From assembly GCF_038967635.1 (NCBI RefSeq), contig NZ_CP152413.1:4402001-4466000 (forward strand): DNA of 64,000 nt. The letters are read 5' to 3'. Positions 10,465 to 18,668 of this stretch are shown here, piece after piece (the stretch's first letter is position 1; each line of letters begins with the position of its first letter). The translations under genes were made by a program, and so were the position numbers. This DNA is from Bradyrhizobium sp. B124. GTDB taxonomy: Bacteria; Pseudomonadota; Alphaproteobacteria; Rhizobiales; Xanthobacteraceae. Below the pieces are notes generated by a model, which was not told where the DNA came from, searched no databases, and was given only the letters and a program-made list of their open reading frames with translations.

Positions 10465-12075
10465 GTGCTGGCTGTTTTCGCACGCCGCTACAAACCGCTG
10501 TCGCTGCCTAAGGCCGGATACCAAGTCGGCCTGACCGCGCTATTGCTGTTGGCGGGCGCGGGTTCGGTGCACGATGCGACTGCGCTGAACCAGACCCGCA
10601 CCCTCTCCTTCCACCACACCCATTCGGGCGAAGACCTCACCATCACTTTCAAGCGCGATGGCCGCTACGACGAAGCCGCACTGAAGCAGCTCAATCACTT
10701 CCTGCGCGACTGGCGCTCCCAGGATGAGACGGTGATGGACCGTCATTTGTTCGACATTCTCTGGGAAGTCTACAGCGACGTCGGCGGCAAGCAGCCGATC
10801 CAGATCATCTCCGCCTACCGCGCCCCTGCCACCAACGCCATGCTCCGCCGGCGCTCCTCGGGCGTTGCGCGCCACAGCCAGCACATGCTGGGGCACGCGA
10901 TGGACTTCTTCATTCCGGGCGTTCCGCTGGAGCAGATCCGCTTCGCCGGCCTGCGCCTGCAGCGCGGCGGCGTCGGCTTCTATCCGACCTCGGGCTCGCC
11001 GTTCGTGCATCTCGACACCGGCGGCATTCGCCACTGGCCGCGGATGACCCGCGAGCAGCTGGTCCGGGTTTTCCCCGACGGCCGCACCGTCCATGTCCCG
11101 ACCGACGGCACGCCGCTGAAGGGCTATGAACTCGCCAAGGCCGACATTGAACGCCGCGGCAGTGGCGATGATGCTGCGACCATCAGCAAGCCGACCCTGT
11201 TCGCGAAGCTGTTCGGAGCCGGCAAGTCGGGTGACGACGAAGACGAAGGCGCGGCTGCCGTGAACGACAAGCCCGCTGCCACCGTGGTAGCGGGCGCTGC
11301 GCCCGCCAAATCTTCAGATACCAAATCCGCCGAGCCCGTTCCGCTGCCGCGCGCCAAGCCGCAGCAGTTCGCCGCCGCCATCCAGCTCGCCGCCGCCGAC
11401 GCGCAGCTCGTCCCGATGCCGAAGGCCAAGCCGGCGGTGCAGGTGGTGCAGACGGCCGAGAGCACCGCACCGCAATCGCCCGCCGACATCATCAATGCCC
11501 GCGGTTTCTGGGGTGACGAGTCCGCGGCACCGAAGCAGGCATCGGCCGCGCAGATCGCCGCGCTGAAGGCGCGTGAGGCGGTCGGCGGCTCCGATCCGCA
11601 GACCACCGCCAGCACGACCGAGAACTTCAACAAGGCGCTCGCTTATGCGCCGGCTGCGTCGTCGCCGGTCGACCGTGCCAATATCGTCGCCGCGACCGCG
11701 CCGATCCCGCGCAATGTGCGCCCGGCGCGCAATGCGGCAGCGCCGGCCACCGAAATCAACACCGTGGTTGCAAAGGGCACACCGAGCCAGGGCGTCATCA
11801 CGACATCGGCGCGGATCTCGGCCGCCAAGGGCAACGACATCTGGATGCGCGTCGTGATGCTGGCGCCGAGCGCGAGCAGCGGCATGCTGACCACCGTGCT
11901 TGGCGACACCGACATGAACATGATGCGGCAGCACTTCGTGAAGCCGCAGGCTGCCGTCGCTATGACCTTCTCTGAAGATCCGATGATGGGCATGACCTGC
12001 GATCGCTTCTCGGGCTCGGCGACCGCCCTCCTGACCACCCAGTCCTTCGTGCTGCGCACCGCCTCGCTGCGCTAG
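10465..12075 (+). CDS. DUF882 (YcbK-like, M15-type) protein with long C-terminal extension
   Basis: The 536-residue product starts at GTG 10465. An N-terminal hydrophobic segment (VGLTALLLLAGAGSVHDATA) is a signal or anchor. Residues ~45-200 are the DUF882/YcbK domain, related to M15 peptidases. It has SFHHTHSGEDL, IQIISAYRAPATNAML, HSQHMLGHAMDFFI and SGSPFVHLDTGGIRHWPR, which retain the His and Asp residues expected to bind zinc. After ~residue 230 the protein is alanine/proline/lysine-rich and low in predicted structure (several PLPRAKP / PMPKAKP motifs). A small hydrophobic C-terminal domain follows. Its role is likely in peptidoglycan hydrolysis or remodelling, matching the neighbouring transpeptidase. 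Confidence 0.88.
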   Translation: MLAVFARRYKPLSLPKAGYQVGLTALLLLAGAGSVHDATALNQTRTLSFHHTHSGEDLTITFKRDGRYDEAALKQLNHFLRDWRSQDETVMDRHLFDILWEVYSDVGGKQPIQIISAYRAPATNAMLRRRSSGVARHSQHMLGHAMDFFIPGVPLEQIRFAGLRLQRGGVGFYPTSGSPFVHLDTGGIRHWPRMTREQLVRVFPDGRTVHVPTDGTPLKGYELAKADIERRGSGDDAATISKPTLFAKLFGAGKSGDDEDEGAAAVNDKPAATVVAGAAPAKSSDTKSAEPVPLPRAKPQQFAAAIQLAAADAQLVPMPKAKPAVQVVQTAESTAPQSPADIINARGFWGDESAAPKQASAAQIAALKAREAVGGSDPQTTASTTENFNKALAYAPAASSPVDRANIVAATAPIPRNVRPARNAAAPATEINTVVAKGTPSQGVITTSARISAAKGNDIWMRVVMLAPSASSGMLTTVLGDTDMNMMRQHFVKPQAAVAMTFSEDPMMGMTCDRFSGSATALLTTQSFVLRTASLR

Positions 12076-12107
12076 GCTTCTGCCGACAACATCACTTCAT
12101 CAGCTGT

Positions 12108-13871
12108 TCAGGCCGGCAGCCCTGCCTTGAGCAGGCCGGCCTCATAGCGCGCCCGGTCGGGCGCGCGCTTGTAGTGCTGGGTTGCCAGGTGAGCGGCGAC
12201 CGAGAAGGTCGGCTCACGCTTCAGCACTTCGGTGGCATGGGCTGAAGCCGCCACCGCGTTGCCCATCTGCGCCAACGTCGCAGCGAGGAAGGCGTGATGG
12301 GTGTGGTCGGGCCGCGTGATCCGCGAGAACGCCTCGGCCGCGTCGGCGTATTTCTCGGCGCAATAGCAGGCGCGGCCGAGATGACTCCAGAACCGCTCCG
12401 GATGGAACGGATTGAGGCGCATCGCCAGCTTGATCCAGTCGATGCCCTCCTCCGGCCGCCCGAGCCAGGTCAGGAGCTCGCCCTGCTGCACGACGACGAG
12501 GTCGTAGTTGGGATTGAGCGCGAGCGCGCGCTCCTGGTGGAAGGCCGCCTTGTCGTGGTCGTCGCGGTTGAGGTTCAGCGCGGCGAGGATCCGGTGCACG
12601 TCGCTGTCGTTGTCGTCGAGCTTGAGCGCGATCTCGAGCTCGGCCGCCACCTGCGCGAAGGTCGCGTCGCGGTCGTCGCACCAATTGTAGACCCAGGTCT
12701 GCCCGAGCACGCAGGCCCGCCAGGCGTGCGCATGGGCGTAGTTGGGATCGAGCACGATGGCCCGCTCGAGCAAACGCTGCGCCTCCGCATTGTCGTCGCG
12801 CGCCGAGCGATGATGCAGCACCTTGGCGGCGAGCACGCACTCATAGGCCGCCATGTTGTCGGTCGGCTTGCGCTTGACGCGGTCATGGGCGGCGGCCTCG
12901 ACACGCCCCGGCAAGGTCGACACGATCGCGCGCGTCATCTCGTCCTGGATCGCGAAGATGTCGGCGAGCTCGCGGTCGTAGCGTTCGGCCCAGACGTGCC
13001 GGTCGGCCTCGGCGTCGATCAGCTGCACGGTGACGCGGATCCGGCCGCCCGCCTTGCGCACGCTGCCTTCCAGCACATAGTCGACCGCGAATTCCTTCGC
13101 GACGTCCTGCACCTTCACCGCCTTGCCCTTGTACACGAAGGTCGAGTTGCGCGAGATCACGAGCAGATCGTGGAAGCGCGACAGCTCGGTGATGATGTCC
13201 TCGGTGAGGCCGTCGGCGAAGAATTCCTGCTCGGGATCGCCGCTCATATTGACGAGCGGCAGCACGGCGATCGAGGGCTTCTTGGCGACGACAGGGGCGG
13301 CCGCCGCGCTCGGATGGTCAGTAGCGGATCTGGCGCCCGATTCGAGATGGACGCGGAACACCCGGATCGGTCGCGCGATGTTCTTGACGGTCTGGTCGCC
13401 GAGATCCTCGAAGCTCAGATCTTCCAGGCGATCGCCGACCTGATCGCGGACTGCGCCGGAAATGCAGATGCCGCCGGGCTCGGCCAACACCTCGAGGCGC
13501 GAGGCGACATTGACGCCGTCGCCGAAGATGTCGGCACCGTCCACGATCACATCGCCGAGATTGATGCCGATGCGAAACTGCATCCACCGCGCCGGCGCGA
13601 CGTCGGTGTTGCGTTTGGCCATCCGGCGCTGGACCTCGGCCGCGCACAACACCGCATCGACGACGCTGTGAAATTCGACCAGCAGGCCGTCGCCGGTGGT
13701 CTTGATGATGCGGCCGCGATTTTTGCTGATGGCCGGATCGATCAGCTCGATCCGATGGGTCTTGAGGCGCGCAAGGGTGCCCGTCTCGTCAGCCTCCATC
13801 AGGCGGCTAAAGCCGACCATGTCGGCGGCGAGGACCGCAGCGAGCCGACGCTCTGGTCCTGGCACGTCCAT
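12108..13871 (-). CDS. class III adenylate/guanylate cyclase with TolB-like and TPR regions
   Basis: The 587-residue product is a three-part protein abundant in Bradyrhizobium. Residues ~1-165 form a class III cyclase catalytic domain: metal-binding D17 in LAADMVGFSRLM, TTGDGLLVEF with the second acidic position, and FGDGVNVASRLE. Residues ~185-320 are the TolB-N/FlgO-like module common in these cyclases (IAVLPLVNMSGDPEQEFFAD, LEGSVRKAGGRIRVTVQLID). The rest is TPR-like helices (LERAIVLDPNYAHAHAW, ALALNPNYDL). No membrane segment is evident, so it is probably cytosolic. It makes cAMP (or cGMP); the activating signal is unknown. Confidence 0.9.
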   Translation of the reverse strand: MDVPGPERRLAAVLAADMVGFSRLMEADETGTLARLKTHRIELIDPAISKNRGRIIKTTGDGLLVEFHSVVDAVLCAAEVQRRMAKRNTDVAPARWMQFRIGINLGDVIVDGADIFGDGVNVASRLEVLAEPGGICISGAVRDQVGDRLEDLSFEDLGDQTVKNIARPIRVFRVHLESGARSATDHPSAAAAPVVAKKPSIAVLPLVNMSGDPEQEFFADGLTEDIITELSRFHDLLVISRNSTFVYKGKAVKVQDVAKEFAVDYVLEGSVRKAGGRIRVTVQLIDAEADRHVWAERYDRELADIFAIQDEMTRAIVSTLPGRVEAAAHDRVKRKPTDNMAAYECVLAAKVLHHRSARDDNAEAQRLLERAIVLDPNYAHAHAWRACVLGQTWVYNWCDDRDATFAQVAAELEIALKLDDNDSDVHRILAALNLNRDDHDKAAFHQERALALNPNYDLVVVQQGELLTWLGRPEEGIDWIKLAMRLNPFHPERFWSHLGRACYCAEKYADAAEAFSRITRPDHTHHAFLAATLAQMGNAVAASAHATEVLKREPTFSVAAHLATQHYKRAPDRARYEAGLLKAGLPA

Positions 13872-14004
13872 TTGAACGCTCTGCCCGGTTACCTCACCGG
13901 CAGTGTAGCAAATCCCGGGATTTCACCCAAGCCTCGCCAAGAGGATTGGGCGAGTTACCTCGGGCGGGCGCCTTGGCGACGCCAGGACCGGCCCGCCTGC
14001 CGCC

Positions 14005-14277
14005 TCAGAGCATCCCGAGCGCCTGCATATAGGTCTCCAGGATGGTTTCCTGCTCCTGGCGCTCGTTGGCATCCTGCTTGCGCAGGCGCACGATGGTGCG
14101 CAGCGCCTTGACGTCGAAGCCGTTGCCCTTGGCCTCGGCATAGACGTCGCGGATATCGTCCGAGATGGTCTTCTTTTCCTCTTCCAGCCGCTCGATGCGC
14201 TCGATGATGGATTTGAGCTGGTCCTTGGCAAATCGCGTTGCGGGTTCATCCTGAACGGCGGCAGACGTGGTGGCCAT
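14005..14277 (-). CDS. DUF2312 (GapR-like) small protein
   Basis: The 90-residue product starts [20 protein letters not shown] at ATG 14277, with an AGGAG ribosome site upstream. The body is a coiled coil ([20 protein letters not shown]) followed by [20 protein letters not shown] and [16 protein letters not shown], the DUF2312 signature. The Caulobacter member, GapR, binds AT-rich overtwisted DNA and is needed for replication and division. By family, this is likely a nucleoid-associated protein. It is a stand-alone gene. Confidence 0.93.
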   Translation of the reverse strand: MATTSAAVQDEPATRFAKDQLKSIIERIERLEEEKKTISDDIRDVYAEAKGNGFDVKALRTIVRLRKQDANERQEQETILETYMQALGML

Positions 14278-14451
14278 CGCGTACTCCTGAAATGGCAATG
14301 AAATGTCGCGCGAATACGCGCCACGCGCACCGCTTGTTGCGGGCGACCCTCGATTTTGGAGCACGTCCCGTCAAGGAAACATCGCGCTCATCCACAGCGC
14401 GCCCACAGGAGATGCTGATGGCCACGGAACTGGCGTCACATCAATCGGGAA

Positions 14452-14754
14452 TTAGTGCCCGCTTTGGGCCTTCTTCATCGCCGCGAGCTGCTCCGGCGTC
14501 GCGCCGCCCTGAAACTTCGCCTTCCACTCCTCATAGGGCATGCCGTAGACCGCCTCGCGGCTCTCGTCCTTGCTCACCGCAAGGCCCTTGGCGTCGGCCT
14601 CTTCCTTCATCCAGTTGGACAGGCAATTGCGGCAGAAGCCGGCAAGGTTCATCAGGTCGATATTCTGCACATCGGTCCGGTTGCGCAGATGATCGACGAG
14701 GCGCCGGAACACCGCGGCCTCGAGTTCTGTTCTGGTTTTGTCGTCAATGCTCAT
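14452..14754 (-). CDS. DUF1244 protein
   Basis: The 100-residue protein begins MSIDDKTRTELEAAVFRRLV and carries the DUF1244 core: HLRNRTDVQNIDLMNLAGFC, then RNCLSNWMKEEADA and YGMPYEEWKAKFQ. The CxxC pair (FCRNC) is a hallmark and may bind metal or be redox active, though the function is unknown. It is widely conserved as a single-copy gene in alpha- and gammaproteobacteria. It sits between DUF2312 and DUF1036, all without obvious operon partners. Confidence 0.9.
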   Translation of the reverse strand: MSIDDKTRTELEAAVFRRLVDHLRNRTDVQNIDLMNLAGFCRNCLSNWMKEEADAKGLAVSKDESREAVYGMPYEEWKAKFQGGATPEQLAAMKKAQSGH

Positions 14755-14952
14755 GATCGTGATCCCGGTGTGATGCGCTCACCATATTGATATCAGGTGG
14801 GAATTGTCACAGATTTTGCCATATCGACGCGCAATACGGATCTGTCCGGCCACATTGGCCACGGTCCCGCAGCGTGTGGGGACGGGCGCCCGCCCGTTGA
14901 CAGTGCCTGCCGGGCACGCGAAATCGACAATGATTTGATATAGCTTCGCCGC

Positions 14953-15564
14953 ATGAGCCCAACAGATTCTCTCGCCTCAGCTCCCCGCATCACCCGCCTG
15001 ATCCTGGCCGGCATCCTGCCGGTGGTGCTGGCGCTTGTCGCGGCATGCCTGTGGACGAGCCCGGCGGCCGCCGATTTCCGGCTCTGCAACAACACGTCGA
15101 GCCGGGTCGGGATCGCGCTCGGCTACAAGGACGCCGAGGGCTGGACCACGGAAGGCTGGTGGAATGTGTCGTCGCGGACCTGCGAGACCCTGCTGCGCGG
15201 CAATCTTGTGGCGCGCTACTACTACATCTACGCTCTCGACTACGATCGCGGCGGCGAATGGTCCGGCCAGGCCTTCATGTGCTCGCGCGACAAGGAATTC
15301 ACCATCAAGGGCACCGAGAACTGCCTGGCGCGGGGTTTTGACCGCACCGGCTTCTTCGAGGTCGACACCGGCGAGCAGCGTGCATGGACCGTCCAGTTGA
15401 CCGAAGCCAACGAACAACAGCCGCAGAAAGTACCGGGAATGCCGGGCGGCGTGGCTCCGGGAAGCCCCGGGGCGATGCCGGGCCTGCCCAACCCGCCGCC
15501 GGGCGCAGCGCCTCCGGGCGCGTCGGGTCTGCCGCCAGCCGCACCACCCGGAAACAAACAATGA
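14953..15564 (+). CDS. DUF1036 secreted protein
   Basis: The 203-residue product has an N-terminal hydrophobic export segment (LILAGILPVVLALVAACLW, cleavage likely after SPAAA). The DUF1036 domain (~residues 40-150) follows: ADFRLCNNTSSRVGIALGYK, GWTTEGWWNVSSRTCETLL, YYYIYALDYDRGGEWSGQ, and several conserved cysteines. The C-terminal ~45 residues are a proline/glycine-rich tail (PGMPGGVAPGSPGAMPG). Function unknown; the fold suggests a periplasmic beta-rich protein. Its stop overlaps the start of pyruvate kinase (ATGA at 15561), so the two are probably translationally coupled. Confidence 0.88.
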   Translation: MSPTDSLASAPRITRLILAGILPVVLALVAACLWTSPAAADFRLCNNTSSRVGIALGYKDAEGWTTEGWWNVSSRTCETLLRGNLVARYYYIYALDYDRGGEWSGQAFMCSRDKEFTIKGTENCLARGFDRTGFFEVDTGEQRAWTVQLTEANEQQPQKVPGMPGGVAPGSPGAMPGLPNPPPGAAPPGASGLPPAAPPGNKQ

Positions 15565-16997
15565 GACGACTGCGCCGAATCAAGATCCTTGCAACGCTCG
15601 GCCCGGCCTCCTCAGACAGCGCGATGATCCGCAAGCTGTTCGAGGCGGGTGCCGACGTGTTCCGCATCAACATGAGCCATACCCCGCATGACAAGATGCG
15701 GGAGCTGGTCAAGACCATCCGCAATGTCGAATCGAGCTACGGCCGGCCGATCGGCATCCTGGTCGACCTGCAAGGGCCGAAGCTGCGGGTCGGCGCCTTC
15801 GCGGAAGGGTCGACCCAGCTCAAGAACGGCCAGAGCTTCATTCTGGATTCCGACAAGACGCCGGGCGACAACAGCCGCGTCCAGCTTCCGCATCCGGAGA
15901 TCCTCGCCGCGCTCCGCCCCGGCCACGCGCTGTTGCTCGACGACGGCAAGGTGCGGCTGATCGCCGAGGAAACCTCGCCCGACCGTGCGGTCACGCGCGT
16001 CGTGATCGGCGGCAAGATGTCGGACCGCAAGGGCGTCAGCCTGCCCGACACCGACCTGCCGGTCTCCGCGATGACCCCGAAGGACCGCGCCGATCTCGAA
16101 GCCGCGCTGCCGGAGGGTATCGACTGGGTCGCGCTGTCCTTCGTGCAGCGTGCCGAGGACGTGATCGAGGCCAAGAAGATGATCCGCGGCCGTGCCGCGG
16201 TGATGGCCAAGATCGAGAAGCCGCAGGCGATCGACCGCCTCGCCGACATCATCGAGGTGGCGGATGCGCTGATGGTGGCGCGCGGCGATCTCGGCGTCGA
16301 GCTGCCGCTGGAGCGGGTGCCGAGCCTGCAGAAGCAGATGATCCGGATGGCGCGGCGCGCCGGCCGGCCGGTGGTGGTCGCAACCCAGATGCTGGAATCG
16401 ATGATCCAGGCGCCGGTGCCGACGCGCGCCGAGGTCTCCGACGTCGCCACCGCCGTCTACGAGGGCGCCGACGCCATCATGCTGTCGGCGGAATCCGCCG
16501 CCGGCAAATTCCCGATCGAAGCGGTCTCGACCATGAACCGGATCGGCGAGGAGGTGGAGCGCGATCCGACCTATCGCAGCATGATCAACGCACAGCGCGT
16601 CGATCCCGAGGCGACGGTGGGTGATGCCATTGCCGACGCCGCGCGGCAGATCGCCGAGACGCTCGATCTGTCGGCGATCATCTGCTGGACGTCATCCGGT
16701 TCGACCGCGATCCGCGTGGCGCGCGAGCGGCCCAAGGTGCCGGTGGTCGCGATCACGCCGAACCTCGTCACGGGGCGCAAGCTGTCAGTGGTGTGGGGCG
16801 TGCATTGCGTGGTCGCCGAGGACGCGCATGATCTCGACGACATGGTTGAACGCGCCGGCTCGATTGCATTCCGGGACGGCTTTGCCAAGGCCGGCCAGCG
16901 CGTCATCATCGTCGCCGGCGTGCCGCTCCGCGCGCCCGGCACCACCAACATGCTGCGCATCGCCTCGGTCGGACCAAACGGCGACGCGCAGCTGTAG
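15561..16997 (+). CDS. pyk: pyruvate kinase
   Basis: The 478-residue product converts phosphoenolpyruvate and ADP to pyruvate and ATP. The start MRRLRRIKILATLGPAS at ATG 15561 is chosen because it matches the family N-terminus; a longer in-frame reading to 15384 runs back through the DUF1036 gene. Motifs seen are FRINMSHTPHD, VDLQGPKLRVG, AKIEKPQAIDRL, MVARGDLGVELPLERV (active-site region) and VVATQMLESMIQAPVPTRAE. The C-terminal domain is complete, and no fusion is present. The 4-base overlap with the DUF1036 gene links expression of the two. Confidence 0.97.
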   Translation: MRRLRRIKILATLGPASSDSAMIRKLFEAGADVFRINMSHTPHDKMRELVKTIRNVESSYGRPIGILVDLQGPKLRVGAFAEGSTQLKNGQSFILDSDKTPGDNSRVQLPHPEILAALRPGHALLLDDGKVRLIAEETSPDRAVTRVVIGGKMSDRKGVSLPDTDLPVSAMTPKDRADLEAALPEGIDWVALSFVQRAEDVIEAKKMIRGRAAVMAKIEKPQAIDRLADIIEVADALMVARGDLGVELPLERVPSLQKQMIRMARRAGRPVVVATQMLESMIQAPVPTRAEVSDVATAVYEGADAIMLSAESAAGKFPIEAVSTMNRIGEEVERDPTYRSMINAQRVDPEATVGDAIADAARQIAETLDLSAIICWTSSGSTAIRVARERPKVPVVAITPNLVTGRKLSVVWGVHCVVAEDAHDLDDMVERAGSIAFRDGFAKAGQRVIIVAGVPLRAPGTTNMLRIASVGPNGDAQL

Positions 16998-17012
16998 ATT
17001 CTCGTTTTGACG

Positions 17013-17056
17013 GGTTTTCTTCATGCGAACCGGTGCCCGCTTCGCTCGAAAGCGCT
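17013..17056. repeat. Bradyrhizobium-type short palindromic repeat (GCGAACCGGTGCCC family)
   Basis: The segment from GTTTTCTTCATGCGAACCGG to TTCGCTCGAAAGCGCT matches an interspersed intergenic element that I recall from Bradyrhizobium, with imperfect terminal inverted repeats. It lies in the 78-base gap between the convergent pyk and OsmC genes and could act as a weak shared terminator. Confidence 0.6.
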
Positions 17057-17075
17057 CTAACCCGCCGCGCCGCAA

Positions 17076-17504
17076 TCAGCCCTGCAACACCGCGTCGAGC
17101 GTGATCTTGGTGTTGAGCAGCTTCGACACCGGACATCCGGCCTTGGCCTTGGCGGCCAATTCCTGGAACGTTGCGTTATCGGCGCCCGGGATCTTCGCCG
17201 ATAGCGTCAGGTGCACGGCGGTGATGGCAAAGCCGTCGGCGACCTTCTCCAGGGTCACGTCGGCCTTGGTCTCCATGTGCTCGGCCGTCAGCTTGGCCTC
17301 GCCCAGGATCAGCGACAGCGCCATCGTGAAGCAGGCGGCATGCGCCGCGCCGATCAGCTCTTCGGGGTTCGAGCCGGGCTTGCCCTCGAAGCGGCTGGCG
17401 AAGCCATAGGGGTAGTCCGAGAGCGCGCCGCTCTTGGTCGAGATCGCGCCTTTGCCGTCCTTGATGCCGCCCTGCCATTTGGCCGAACCGTGGGTCGTCG
17501 TCAT
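17076..17504 (-). CDS. osmC: OsmC/Ohr family peroxiredoxin
   Basis: The 142-residue product starts MTTTHGSAKWQGGIKDGKG at ATG 17504 after a GGAG ribosome site. It carries both conserved cysteines of the OsmC fold: AHAACFTMALSL and KAGCPVSKLL. Proteins of this family reduce organic hydroperoxides through a Cys-Cys pair with lipoyl or thiol donors. NPEELIGAAHA and ALSDYPYGFASRFEGKPG place it in the OsmC rather than the Ohr branch. It stands alone, with a TetR gene upstream on the same strand. Confidence 0.93.
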   Translation of the reverse strand: MTTTHGSAKWQGGIKDGKGAISTKSGALSDYPYGFASRFEGKPGSNPEELIGAAHAACFTMALSLILGEAKLTAEHMETKADVTLEKVADGFAITAVHLTLSAKIPGADNATFQELAAKAKAGCPVSKLLNTKITLDAVLQG

Positions 17505-17586
17505 GCGTTGCTCCGTGAGATTGGTTGAACCCAGCCTCAACCTACAACGCCAATGCGACGGAAGTGTTCGCCGTGCAGTCGCGATC

Positions 17587-18261
17587 TCAGGCCCCGACCA
17601 GCGCCTTTGCCGGGGTCGTCGCCTGCACCACAAGGCCACGGGCACGCGCGTCCATCACACCGACCGCGCGCAGCGCGAGCAGCGTCACGGTCTGCACTGC
17701 ATCGCGCAGCTTGATCGGATCGTCGAGATTGGCCGGCGCCAGCGGGCCGACCAGCGCTTCGTGCAGCGCGCCGAGCAAGGCGGTGGCGGCCAGCCCCGTG
17801 TCCTGCGCCGGTAGATGTCCGGCGCGTACGGCGGCATCGATGCGCATGGCAAGCTCGCCGGAAATATCGCGGCGGCTGGCGAGGCGCGAGGCGGTGACGT
17901 CGACATCGACCGGCTCGGCCAGGATGCCCCAGGCCAGCTTGCGCTGCGACAGCACGTGGACCGCAATCGTCGTCACCGCGGCGGCCAGCGCCGATGACGG
18001 TCCGGGCGCGGCCTCTGCGGCGCGCCGGATCGCGGACAATTCGTCACGCGAGACTTCGGTGATCAATTCCGAGATCAGCTCGGCCTTCGACGGGAAATAG
18101 CGATAAACGGTGCCGGCCGCGACATTGGCCCGCACCGCGACGGGTGCGATCTGGACCGCGGCCATGCCGCCCGCCGCCGCCGCGTCGCGCGCAGCCGACA
18201 GGATGGCGCTGCGCCGGGCAGCCAGCCGCTTCACGACCTGATGAGTTCGCCGGTAGACCAT
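17587..18261 (-). CDS. TetR family transcriptional regulator
   Basis: The 224-residue product starts MVYRRTHQVVKRLAARRS at ATG 18261; a longer in-frame start at 18348 adds sequence without family character. The N-terminal helix-turn-helix is clear: ILSAARDAAAAGGMAAVQIA, then VAVRANVAAGTVYRYFPSKAE. The ligand domain (~80-210) is alanine-rich and has no recognised effector signature. It is divergent from a polytopic membrane protein across a 407-base gap, so it may regulate itself and that gene. OsmC, 82 bases downstream, is a second possible target. Confidence 0.9.
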   Translation of the reverse strand: MVYRRTHQVVKRLAARRSAILSAARDAAAAGGMAAVQIAPVAVRANVAAGTVYRYFPSKAELISELITEVSRDELSAIRRAAEAAPGPSSALAAAVTTIAVHVLSQRKLAWGILAEPVDVDVTASRLASRRDISGELAMRIDAAVRAGHLPAQDTGLAATALLGALHEALVGPLAPANLDDPIKLRDAVQTVTLLALRAVGVMDARARGLVVQATTPAKALVGA

Positions 18262-18668
18262 GGCATTCCGTCCCCCACCGTGTGCCCTGGCCGGCGCCCA
18301 CCGGCAGAACACACGCGTCTTCAATGTTTTGAACGATTGATCCCGCAACCGTTTGAAGAAGTGAACAACTATTCAGACTGAATGACAAGCTGGAATTGTA
18401 AGGATTTTGCGACGGCCGCACGCCACCTCCGAACTGGCGGGCCCTCCGGCCGACGGCAGCGCCAGGTGCCGACGGCACTCAGGTCCGGATCGGGCTTCCG
18501 ATGGTAAATCGCGCGCCAAGATGATTGCTCGAAATCGAGACATCCAATCTCGCGCGGACCCACGACATCGCGGTCGCATTTACCCGAATTTATCGGAAGC
18601 CGTGGTCGAGTGCGCCCGACGCCACGTGTGGCGTTGCCTCGATGTCCCCGGCCGAACCAAGAAAGCGC
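18262..18668. other. 407-base divergent intergenic region
   Basis: It separates the TetR gene (minus) from the membrane protein (plus). The TetR-proximal part is A+T richer (around 18320-18410, with TTTGAACGATTG and a related CCGTTTGAAGAAG) and probably holds promoters and a TetR operator. I could not define a clean palindrome and see no gene here. Confidence 0.4.

Noticed and set aside
15384..15560. Upstream extension of pyruvate kinase
   Set aside because: The extra 59 codons run through the DUF1036 gene in another frame; the family N-terminus begins exactly at 15561.
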